DNA from: Gonocerus acuteangulatus
Taxonomy: Eukaryota > Arthropoda > Insecta > Hemiptera > Coreidae
Length of the DNA stretch: 64,000 nucleotides
Direction: 5' to 3'
Assembly (NCBI GenBank): GCA_946811695.1
Contig: OX328132.1
Location: forward strand, 99,755,935-99,819,934
The position numbers were made by a program, and so were the translations under genes. How positions within the stretch are numbered: the first letter of the stretch is position 1; each line of letters opens with the position of its first letter. Of this stretch, positions 24,807-37,600 are shown in pieces. The notes below the pieces were generated by a model, which saw only the letters and a program-made list of their open reading frames with translations, made no database searches and was not told the origin of the DNA.

Positions 24807-27800
24807 TTAGATCAACATATCACCACAACAAAGAAACCAAAAGACTCGAATAAAACAGCACTTGCTCAACAAACACACAAATATAACCATACTTTTGACT
24901 TTAAAAATAAGAAAATTTTAAATTCAGAATCCAAAACATTCATTAGAAGAATCAAAGAATCAATTTATGTTACAAAAAATTACGACCAAGTAACAAATTT
25001 TAAAACTAATTGCCACAATATTACCCCCCCCCCCCCCCCCAATATTTAAATTTCACTCCTTAAAAAATTATAAATATAAATATCAACCGTTAAATTAAAA
25101 TATTAAAAATAAAAATAAAATAATAACCGTTTTTCACTACATGAAATATCAATACACTACCTGCCAACCCTCAGTCTTGCATGTCTAGTCCTCCTTTACA
25201 GAAGCAGACTCAAATATATAAAATAATATGTAATAATTGAGGTAATAATAATATCATCCATGTAATAATAGAGGTATAATATCATCCATATTAATTTTAA
25301 CTATAAAATTCTTTTAACCAAATATTTCTATATAAATATTCATATACAATTTAAAAAAATGAAATTTCCTCCTCAAACTAAATAATATCAAATTTACAAG
25401 CACATAATCTGAAGATTATAATTTATAAAAAAATAATGCAAAATCATACAGGTCAGTTGTTGTTACATTAGTATACTCTAATTTTTATGATTATTATTTT
25501 TTATATTTTAACTTAATATCCTAACCAGTATAATTAATTGTATTTCACAGATAATTGGATTGAAAATGGCTTATAGCCGAAATGTTTCCACAACAAAAAT
25601 GTAATATAAAATATAAAATAATTGAAGACTGAATAAGCTGTTACCAACTAACTAGAACATCTTAGTTTTCAACTTAGGATCTACACATATAATGCTCAGT
25701 TTATTTAATCCAGCTACACCTACACCTAATGTTTATTTATTTTAAAAGAAAACTCAATAATTGTTGTCAATTTTTATTCACTCACTGTTGCCCTTGTAGG
25801 ACCTGGGCCTCTGCCACCATCCTGCTCCACTCCACGCGGTTTGCTGCTAGGTTCCTCCAATTTCGGATCCCTAGCGTCCGCAAGTCCTCCTCCAGGTCAT
25901 CAAGCCACCTCCAATTTTTATTAGAATAGCAAATAAGAATTACCGATCATATATAATTATTGGTTAAAATATTATTTTGTAGGACATTTTCAATTATTTT
26001 AACTTTAACGGTGAACACCATTTGCAAATATAATTATTTTAGTTGTTATTTCAAATCTGTGGGAATCAGATAATTTACATTGGTAAGGATGAAAGAAGGG
26101 AATCGTTAGGTTGTAAAAGGGGGCTGTAAAATCTAACGACCACCTTTCAGTTTTTGTTCCCAGCCTCCAGAAAATGTTTCTATCTGTGTGTCCCAAAACC
26201 ACCTTTTACAGCCTAGCCCTTCTTTCATCCTTACCGACTTACACCCCACCTCCCCCAGGCCTAACTTATTTTAGTTTTAGTTTATTATTCAGCAAAATGT
26301 GTTTTTCACTCTTGCAGGTATAAGACTGTTTCTCTTTTCAATTCAAAACTAATAGAATGAGGTCAAGAATCACCCTTTACCGTTATCATTTTCAGCCCTC
26401 TTCTTTGTTTCGTTGGTTTAACACTTTGTGTTACTTTCCTTTTAGGAAAAACAAACATAACTCCAATAACAAATTATTGACATAATGCTTACTTTGAATC
26501 ACCAGATATTTATTGAAGTTTATTAGGTAAATGAAATGACAACATATTTTCGATACAAAGCTGTTTATTATGATAATTTAAATAATTTACAGTGAATAAA
26601 TTTAAACTAATTATTAAAATAAAAACAAAAACTATTTACATAGAAAATATTTAAAAAAATTAATCTAATTATTTAAAAAAACTAACCTAATTATTTTAGA
26701 AAAACGAAAAATATTTACATCTATTTAGAGTAGCAGCTAGCCCTAAATTATTCAGAAGCCTTTTTTTTCGTAAAATGCCCAAAAAAAACTTTCTCCTGAC
26801 AGACTCCAGGACACTCTTCACAGTCAGAGCAGTACCAGGTGTTTTTTTTGTGGCAACTCTTACACCTAAGTTGCTTTCTTTGCGGAGAGTTACCAGCTGG
26901 AGGATGCTGAGTGGCGTAATGGTTAAGATTCATGTCAATCGGACTCATTGGTCGGAAGAACGGTAAGGGTCTAGGTCCACACAAGGTGCTAATTATTTGT
27001 ATCTAGAAGTGGTACAAATTGACGCGTTTTTTGACGTTACTAAAGGTATTTAAATATATTAAATCAGGAAGTAAATATCTATTATATAATAAATTGTACT
27101 TACTTATATACAATTTATCGAAGAAAAAGTTTAGAAATTCATAAAAACTCTTCCAGTCAGCCGATATGAAAACAGACAACACCGCTGGAAAGCCCAAACA
27201 ATACTGAAAGCAACTGTCTTTACCTGAAGCCTTAAAAGTGAATCCTCTCTATTTACGAGCCTTTTGAATCTAAAGAGAAAAGTAATGGAGGAGTGTCCTT
27301 CCGAAGGGACACTCATAAGCGGGTAAGGTTGCTAGCGTCCTTCCGAAAGGACACCCGCACCCAAAGTGTTAAAAAATTAAAATATTGTAAATAACCAGAA
27401 GTGTGTCTAACATTTTGACGCACCAAAATAAAGGCATTATCAGTTATTTATTTATATCTTGATATAGTACAGAGGTAAACTATAAATTACATTTTTTTAC
27501 AATTATATACATTTTAAATAACTTATAAAATAAGATTGAACCACAATTTGAAAAAAAATGTATTCAGTTTTCGATATTTCAAGGGTCTGTCTAACATTTT
27601 GACACTGATTGTAGCTTACTCCTCCTCCTCTAATCCCCCTCTATATAAATATTATTGGAATTATCATTCAACTCACAAATCTCTGTTATACATGTGTGAA
27701 GTTATAATCACTTATAGTTTAAGTGGGCAAAACTGAAGGTGAAATATAAATATTTACACATATTTTTTTTGTTTTTTAAATTGATTGTATTTTTACTTTT

Positions 27801-30800
27801 AGGTGACTGGTTTCTGAAAAATACACTGCTATGGAAAGAAGTTCTGTGGACAATTCTAGTAAACCTTATACCTCTTACTAAGAGGTCTACTTTTTTTCCA
27901 AATTATGAATTAAAAGCTAAACAACTTATTAGAGTTATAGAAAAAAAGAATAGCTTAGAGAACATTGAGTTAGAATTTACTAGGATTGATTCAATTATAC
28001 TTAAGCATATTATCTACAGACATGACTGTTTACACCAAGCACTGATTTTGGCAAGGTGAAGTTAATTATTAATGTACAAGTTATAATACATTAGATTATT
28101 AGTAAAATTACTCTATAAATATCAGCTTTTCATATTTTAAGAAATTGAAATTAGAGTATATAATTGTTATAAGTTATGAAATTGATGCTTGTAGTAATTT
28201 TCTCTATCTCTCGTGTCCCTGTTCTAACAAATTGATAATCTGGATTATTTTTATGTTTGCTGTTATCAAATAATGGCATTATTAATAAAAGTATCATCTT
28301 GAAATTGCACATCTTTAGCACATTGGATAAAACCATAAATTTGGTATGCTTTCATTTAATTGTACTTTTATAATGAGCAATATCTTTGTATAAACCATAA
28401 TTAGAATATTGTAAATAACGATTAGTTTATGGTGTTATATTTTCTATAGACAATATTAGTAGTATTCTCATTAAGTAATAAATTGAAATTTTTTTTTATT
28501 CTTTTGTTATAGGCTACTTGGACAATTCAATGATGACGAAAGTAGTTTAATTGAATGGTTAAACAAATTATTAAATCTATCTGTGGATCCAATGTTCAAA
28601 ATTGTATATGTTCTCGTACAAAATTATTTTTTGACAAAAAAAGCTGAAATAAGAAAAATTTGCCTCTCAATATTTGAAAACTGGAAGATTGATTGCATGG
28701 ATATATATATTTTTAGGTTAATCAGAGAAGATGACCCTCAAATAACTCTTGACATTCTTCGAATTTTGTCTACTAAAAGAACTTCTGATGTAAGTTTATG
28801 TTTAGCCTTTTTATTTTAGCTCTTGAAAACATCTTAGTTTATAAATTGCTATAAATATGCTAAAACTGATGAGTAGATAATTTATTAAACCTACATCAAA
28901 TTATTTTTTCAATGATATTACATTGAAATAATTTCACCGTTTATTATAAATTCCTATTTTTTAGGGAAATATGATTGTTAATGATTTCCTGCGCATGTTA
29001 TCTAAGGAAAAACATGAAAATAGTTTTAACTTGGAAATAGATCTCTTAAAAAGATCTTCCCTCCATGGGCATAATTTAGATGATACATTACACTTAATTT
29101 TAAATAAAAAAATGAAGCCTACTGATATTCTTGGTCAAGCTGCTTTTGTAAAGTCAATTTCCTATGCCATGTAAGTTTTCTTAGCCCTTACGTTTCTCCC
29201 TTTTTTTTTTAAGTAGGTGTGTATTTTTTTGTTATAAATAAAACAACCAGACAGGTCAGCACTAAATCAGATTGACACATTGGAGGCAAATATCCAATCT
29301 CCTCAATGTGACAGTATTCATAGGAGACAAAACTGGATTTGGACCTCTTTTTTTTATGTTTCCTCTAATAAAAAAATTCTTTGTTTTTGTAAATTTAACA
29401 GAGACACAGAAACATAATGTTTTAAATTTTGAGAAGCTACGAGTATACTCATTTGGCTGAAATATTTATTTGGGAATGCCCAGAGGTATAGAACCTAAAA
29501 ACCTAAGAAGTGTTGAAAAGCTGAAGAGAGTTGATTCATCTGAACAGCCCACTTGGTCTAAAATAGGATACTAATACCTTCTCATGAGAGGCAAAAACAT
29601 TAGGGATACACATCGGTAACACTAGAAAATTAATCTAAAAAAGTTAAATGTCTTCACCAGGGCAATGAATTGGCTTCTCTCCGGTTTATTTTGAGACTGG
29701 AAATACATTAAGAGATTCAGAGATACAGGAAACTCTCTTGGGCTGTACACATGACATTCTAAAGGAGTTTCGGTCAATGTTCTTATTTAATAAAACACAT
29801 TTTATGGTTAAAATGTATATTTATTACTGCCGACGTTTTAATGTGTTTTATTAAATAAGAACATTGACCGAAACCCCGACGATCGACGTTTCCTACTTCT
29901 GAACGGTCGACCATATCTTCTCAATGACATTCTAAAGTAGAACTGACACGAGGGACTCTACCTGACCTTGCCTAGGTCCGCCGCCTGTCGGGTTTTGTCT
30001 CTGCTTTCGATGCTACCAATGGACCAACCATGAGGCATAAATGACCCAATAGTGGTAGAATGGCCTTTAAACATCAATACAGATAACATTTTTTCTCTTT
30101 TTCTTTTATTTTTTTTGGGGGGGGGGGTGCTCCAATTGCTAGAGTCTTTAGCACTGACAAATATGCATTTTTGTTTTGTTTTAAGGGGCTCGAACAACTA
30201 GGCCATTACAGCCCTTCCTAAATATCCATGATGCAGCAGGGAATTTTCTCAATGAGCCCTGAAATGAGAAAAATCTCTGCTGCAGCTGGGACTCGAACCC
30301 CCTCTCCCGAATGAAAATCCAAGGTGTTAAGTCACTAGACCAAAGATCCAAAACCAAGCTCAGGAGCTCCTTTCTGGAAATCCAGATAGCAGCTTTGCTT
30401 GTGAGACTCTAGGTGAATGAGAACAAAACTAAATATATTATAGAAAAAGTGGAAGCAATCCAGCAAGGTGAAAGCTTTATTGAGATAGTCCTATACAAAT
30501 TTGAAAGAGTGCAGGAATTTGCCTAGTGCATGTCTGCTTGCCACACAGTTTTTAATGCGAGTGGGGTTTTAACATAGTTTTTTTTTTATTATTATCAATT
30601 AATTAACTAACTGAAGCGTCTCCCCTTATTACTCCCATTATGCTATAATCGGAATGTGAGTGATTCAGTTGAATAAGGAGGCCAATGCTCCACAAAACAC
30701 TTTAAGAGGCTTCACCAACAGTGCCCTGTTGACGCAAAAGAAAAACTAATACAATACCATCGACAAAATAATTACATATTGTAAAAGGATTAAAACCTGT

Positions 30801-31600
30801 TAAAGTAAAAATAAAGCGGTTTTAAATCATAATTTAATCTAGGAGTGCCTGACTGCTGGAGAAGCCCACCAGCAACTCGAAAGGGTTAACAAGCATTTAA
30901 ACTTAAATCTAATAATAATCAATTAATTAATAAACTAATAATATTTAATAAATTGCCTAGAGGACCAAAAAAATGGGCAAGAACATATTTGCTATAAAAA
31001 AGTATGAAAACCTAGGATAGATACAAAGATAGATGTGAAAGTAAAATGAGAACATTCTTCTTCAAAGCTCCAGTGCTCTCCCGACAGTTCCCAACTGATG
31101 TGGCTGCTATCAGCCATAGCAGCTATGTAACATGGGTCATACATGCCTGCTATGAAACCATAGCATTGATATAGTATAATAGATTTGCCATTTTCTACTG
31201 GGCAAAGAATTGTTCTTGCTCCCCATAATTTATTCTGTATTATTAGTTTTAAATGTTTTTATGTCTAGATATTAAAATTGATAGATTTATTTCCCACCAA
31301 GTTGTAGTTTCTTCCTAATTCTTTTAGTTTCTTAACTATTGTAATTAAAAATTGTTTAACATGTTGCTTGAATTTTATTTTATTTTTTAATGCTTTGACA
31401 ATATCTAATTTTATTGTACTGTTTTCATTTGCCTATTTTTATATATCTAAAGGTCACTGGTGATGAGGCTTCAGTTTTTTAATAAATTCATTCTGGAGGA
31501 ATACTGTTCTTACTCAATTCTTAATTATAACTATCACTTCCAAGCAACCAGATTATGATAGTTTTATTTGTGTTATTCCATTGCAGAATTTATTTTTAAT

Positions 31601-31642
<42 letters not shown>

Positions 31643-34600
31643 TATACATACATACATACATACACCCACACATACATATACATTCATGCATATGTCCTAT
31701 TAATTGCAGGAATATACACTTTGAGGTTACCATACCATTTTGTAATGACGTTGTAAACAATGCAAAGGAAAATGGTGGAACAATTGCTACTTCAATGATA
31801 ATTGATGCAATAACCACAATGTGTGAAAAGGGAGTTTTGGATATTTCTCTATTATGGATTAATTTATTAGCCATTGTTGCGGGAGATTACCACCCTGCTG
31901 TTCATAACAGGTTTGTATATACAAATTTTTCTCAGCCCCATTCAAAACGGCCATAGGCTGACAGTGCCCTCCTCCAATTAACGTGTTTGGGCCCGGCATC
32001 TTGGCGTGTGCATCAGCAGATAGCTTGGCTTTCTTTCTATCCCCACCACTCTGAGCCTTGTTCCCACTACCCTTCATATTTGGTTTGGGACCTTATTAAG
32101 TTATTCCCAGTTAGTTTTGCGGGTCTGGTATCATATGATATTGAATCCGCCAGAAAAATTCCTTCAGTGGGCCCGCTATCATGGTATATTTGACACTTAA
32201 CTAAATTATAATTATTCCACTATAAGAACATTTTAAAAGTTTCTTCACTTATTTAGTTTTTATATGTTTGCCGAAATAACTATACAAAAGGAAGACTTGG
32301 ACCCTGATGGAAGTTTTTTTCAAAGCCTTTGGTCCTGAAAGTGTTAAGATTCTGCATTCCTCAAAGAACGCATACGCCTTATTTATTTTCAAGCCAAGAA
32401 TTGAAGTCAATACTCAAAAATCAGTTCATACTGCATTCTCTACCCTCTTTTCTACCTGTTAAATTGTTGATTTTTTGGCTAATTGTAGCCAAAAAAAAAA
32501 AAAGCTTTCTAGCATTAGACTTTAAATCAACTTGGAATTTGTAAGTAACTGCCAAAAGCTGGATTGTAAAGACTACAGGACCTGTCATTTTGAAGTTCAA
32601 CCAGTCCTTCTAATATTTGGTAAAACAAATCCAAGCTATCAAAAATCCCAAGATTGGAGATGCTTCCTCCTATGTGTCCGTTAGATCAGAAGGCTGATGG
32701 GTACTCCAGGTTGCCCTACTTACATGGAAATCCCTTTTTAGAATGATTGAGAATTATATGTACACAGTCTACAAAAACAGTGAAAAAGCAGATTTACTTT
32801 ATCTCAGCAGTTATGCTAATTATAATGTAGCTGTTCTATCATTTTTAGCGTGTTTCCTCCCTCCTTATATGCGGAAACCTAATTACAAAGCTGAGGACTA
32901 ATAGCGTCTTTTGTATTTTGCGAGCTATCTCAGAAGGGATAGAAAATACTGGCAAGTGCAATTTAACAATTAATGTTTATGAAATGTCCAATAAAAAATG
33001 TTCGATTGGAAATTTGGATGAAATAATCACAAATAGAGAAAATCACAGTTTACAATTTTTCTTAACTCCTTTATGAATAGTGATAACTTATTTCTTGCAT
33101 TTAATTAACACAAATTCATTTACCTCCTAAGTATTTTTTATACCTGGGTTATGGGAATTATGGCAACATGCTAAGATTATCTTTTTTTTTTAAGTATCTA
33201 TTGAAATGTTTAATTATAGAGTTTATCTAATTATATTTATTCAAGGCATGTTTATTTTATTGTAGTGTATGTATTTTCCTATCAAGAGTACCACATATTA
33301 TGAAAGCCGATAAAGATTACAATGAGATTCTCTACAAATCTGCCCGAGTACTATGGTATTTTGTCAACAATCCTTCAGCAAATAAAGAATTGGCTATAAG
33401 GTATTCTGAGTGTAGTGAGTTAATGCACTTTATTTTCTTACATGAACAAAAAAATTCCTTAAACCTTAATACTTTTAAACATTTATTAATATTTTATAGT
33501 CTTCTATTTTTTGCCATGTCTTATCACAAGTCAATACCATGTTTTGGTCACATGTCAATATTGATGTTGTTGCAGTCAACAGTTTATTATCAATAATATT
33601 CAGCCTTACTTTAAGAATAAGTTTAATTTATACCATTCATGTACATTTATTTAATGGTGTAATATTTTTGCTACATTTTAAAGGAGGGGCTTTTTTGGGT
33701 CAGGTGGGCATCACTTCCTGTCTTCATGGTGATTATGCTATTAGCCCAACCGAACTTTTGAAACCTCCTTATTCTGTTCATTTTTCACCTGGCATTGCTA
33801 CCCTTTTTCATCATATCTACTATTTAAAATCTTTAATATTCACCCAGAAGTTCCTATTTTATCATTATAACATCAGTCCTCTGAGTATGTCTTATTTTAT
33901 ACCCGGTCAGCCCAAGATCACAGCATGCTCAAGCTATTTATTTATTTATTTTGTGTTACACTTAGTAAAATGCTTTTGAAATTTATTTTACTTAATTTTA
34001 GGGGTCATATAAGGTTAATAATGTTTTTGCTGTTTTCAAAATGATCACAAGGGACGATATTTAAAATACGGAACAAGGCGGATTTATTTGAATACCGAAC
34101 AATTTTAAAGGGGTATATTTGACCCTAATAAATATTTATTTTTGTGCTATTCTTCTTTAGATAGGTAGCTATTTTATGAAAGTATCATTTATACATCATG
34201 AGGTTAGCTTAGCAATTAACTGTAAGTTCATTTTCATTTTAAATATTATAAAATTCAATATCAATATATTTAAATATGTTATTTCACTACACCTTTCTCA
34301 GTTCTATCACCGCTTTCACTGCACATGCATCATATCTTGCTATTTATTTTGTCCTATTTATTGAAACAGGAGTTCACTAGCAGATTCCTCCAGTTGCCTT
34401 AGGGTTACATCTTAGACTGCCATTCAGCAGCACACAATCTTAGATGTAACAATAAATATTCTGAGGAAGTAGACAGATCATACAGAGAAATGTTGATGAA
34501 AACCAGTAAAGCATAATCAAACCCAGTAGTCCCTAAACATTATAAGATATAGATTGTGAAAATCTATGATTACTATTTACTAATATTATTGAATATTAAA

Positions 34601-37600
34601 AGGATACCCTTTGAACTAAAAAATAAATAAACTTACTTATTCTTTTGTAGAAGTTTACGAGAATATGACTTGGATATATTTGATACCACTTTTCTCAGTG
34701 AAGAATGCCAAACTCATTTTAAATATCCTTCGGGACCTCCTGAATCCTCAGTAGTTCCCAAAATTCAAGGTATTATTATATATACTTATTGCATTAAATA
34801 ATAATTATCTATTACAAATGTCACATTCTAAAAAAAATATATGAATACATTTAAATTTATTTATTTTTAGGCAACTGTTGGTTACATTTGATCAGTGATT
34901 ATTCATTGGCTGACCTATTTGTTTTTTACATAAACAAGAAGTTCCCTAAAGCTAGATTCTATGGTTCATATTCATGTTTGTTTGATTCCATTGTGAACTG
35001 TTTAAAGATTTCACAACTCAGTGATACTAATGAAATAACAATATGCTTGAAACTTTTGTGTGCTAACTGGTCACGTGTTCCAGCTGGAAAAGATATTAGT
35101 TGCCTTGAACGGTTTCTCCTTTTGAGTGAAACTCATGAAATCAGAGAACTTTCATTAATGGCTATTTTGAATTTTTTTCCAACAAATGATTCTGCAAGGA
35201 ATGCTTTTGAAAGTTTTATACTGAGGAAAAATTACTCTGTAAGTGTTATTTTCTTTTGGTAGAATAAGTGGAATTTATCTAAATATACAAGCCTACTTGG
35301 TGCCGTTGGTTCGTAACATTTAGTTAACATAGTGGCATCTTTAGCAGATGTATATACATTAAAATTGATTTTTTTTTTTTTCTGTCCAATAAAATAATCC
35401 TAGTATTCTCTGCTAGTAGAGATGTTAACATTGAATCCAATTAGATAGGCCTTTCTATTATTATTCCTTGACTGTTTCTCTGCTACTTCCTTTTTATGAA
35501 TTACTTTACCCACTTATTATTTATGATCAATTAAACAGGTAAGTATCAAAACAGGGTTTGCAGGGAAGTTTTTTTTACAAAGCTTGTGGCTTGACCTTGT
35601 TTTAAGTGTAATAAATTAATTTAAGAAATCATCTTGTCCTGAGTTAATTTACTAACATTCTTATCTTAATCCGTGTCTATATTATTCTGGGTTTTCATAT
35701 TCAACTTAATGCTTTCTTGATACTCCAGACATTCCTTTTCCATTGACTCACAGGGACTTCGTCTGTATAACATATTTTCACTATTTATTAATTTCAGTAG
35801 AAAATTGATGTTCCATGATTAGTATTTCATAATTACTTAATATTTACTTTTTTCATTAATGTTTTACTTCAAATATAAGCAATATAATACATTATACTTT
35901 AAAAATAAAGTTAATAATTAAGATCGGCGCTAATAGCCAAGATTTGTTGATGCGCCGTATAAAAAAAAAAAAAAAAAAAAAAAAAATTAAGATAAACCAT
36001 AGAAGAAGGAATAAGTTAACATTGTTTTAATTTAAAAATATTCTCATCAGTAATGATGCCTCGTAATAAATACTTTACTTACTTAACTGGCGCACAACCC
36101 ATTGCTAGGTCAGGGCCTCCTGAATCAGCTTCCGCCAGCTGTCCCGATCTTGTGCAGCAACCATCCAGTTCTGTACGCCTAATAGGGTCCTAGCGTCACG
36201 TGCAACTCCATCCTTCCATCGGAGCTTCGGCCTCCCACGTCTTCTGCTTCCATGGGTCACTTCTTCCATTGTCTTCCTTGGAAGTTCTGCTGGATCCATT
36301 CGAGCAACATGACCGGCCCATTGGAGTCTTCCCACACGGATGAAATGGACAACATTTTTTTCTTTGTAAGCCTCATACACCTCCAGGTTAGTCCTTCTTC
36401 TCCATGTCCGGCCATCGCATACTCCCCCCAAAATGGATCGCAGTATCCTTCTTTCTTGAATTAGGAGTGCCTGCTCATCCATTTTGGAGATGGTCCATGT
36501 CTCTGAGCCGTATGTCAACACTGGTCGTATGAGGGTTTTATAAACCAGCAATTTTGTTGACCTATTTATTACTTTACTCCTGAGAAGACTCCTGAGGCCA
36601 AAAAAACAGCGAGTGGATTTAATAATTCTAGATTTTGATTCTAGTCTGTTATGCTATTGGCTATGTTTACATTGCAGCCAAGGTATGTAAATTCTTTAAC
36701 TTTCTCAAATGAGTAGGAGCCAAATTTTACATTTTCCCCTGGCTGTGCTTCCTGCCCCATTGCCATAAATTTAGTCTTAGAAACATTAATTTCTAGGCCC
36801 AACCTCCTTGCAGCTTGGTCCAAAGCTTGAAATGCTGCCTGCACATCAGCAAGGGTTCTCCCAACTATGTCTAAATCATCTGCGAAACCCAGTAGCTGGA
36901 CAGCTCTATTGAAGATAGTCCCGTTGGTTTGAATGCCTGAATCCCGTACAGCTTTTTCAAGGCCCAGGTTGAACAGCATACATGCCAAAGCATCACCCTG
37001 TCTCAGACCTTTCCCAGAAACAAAGGATTGGCTAATACCAGCCTTCACGCTGATCATGCACTCTACTCCATCCATTGTTGCCTTACACATGCGAATCAGT
37101 TTTTTTGGGATATTTAGCTCTTCCATGGGGGAATATAATTTGCCCCTATCAACGCTATCAGTAGTGGATTTTCCCTTTCGAAATCCACTTTGATACGGCC
37201 CGATAACTCTCTCCGCAATTGGAATGAGTCGTTCATAGATGATTCGAGACAAAATTTTATAGGCAATTGGCAAGAGAGAAATTCCTCGATAGTTTTCACA
37301 GGATTGCTGATCTCCTTTTATATGAATGGGATAAATTAGCGTTCTTTTCCAGGCTCGGGGCATTGACTCTTCCGTCCAAATGTCCAGCAAAAGGTCCTGC
37401 ATGCATTTCACTAAGTCAGGTCCTCCTTGCTCGAAAAGCTCTGCTGAGAGTCCATCATACCCGGGTGCCTTATTATTCTTAAGATTGTCCAGGGCTACAA
37501 TTATTTCTTCCTCATCGGGGGGGTCATCAGGTAGAGCATCTTCTTGACGTTCGTTCGGAATGTATGTCACTCCTGCCACCCCCAGTTGCTCCTCAAAGTG

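Larger units (their letters stand above)
23858..27368 (-). mobile_element. piggyBac-like element A, inserted in the Tc1 element
   Basis: TTAA at 23854-23857 and 27369-27372; ends CACTTTTTAAG and, inverted, CACTTTGGGTGCGG. Its left part (about 23940-24135, 25700-25990) and right part (about 27005-27368) match element B at 41480-42861. The minus strand at 26748-26984 encodes the cysteine-rich C-terminal domain ([25 protein letters not shown]) of piggyBac transposases. The rest of the transposase is deleted. Confidence 0.82.
23138..27611 (-). mobile_element. Tc1-like element with IR/DR ends, host of nested insertions
   Basis: The ends CACTCAGCGTCAAAATGTTA and, inverted, CAATCAGTGTCAAAATGTTA are flanked by TA (23136-23137 and 27612-27613). 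A second copy of GCGTCAAAATGTTAGACACA lies about 185 bp inside each end (about 23325 and, inverted, about 27422). This is the IR/DR layout of Tc1/Minos-type transposons. The minus strand at 23374-23640 encodes the transposase C-terminus. Most of the 4.47 kb is later insertions. Confidence 0.88.

Noticed and set aside
33539..33979. 146-codon open frame in an intron
   Set aside because: Hydrophobic, low-complexity composition typical of T-rich introns; no family resemblance and no splice or start context.
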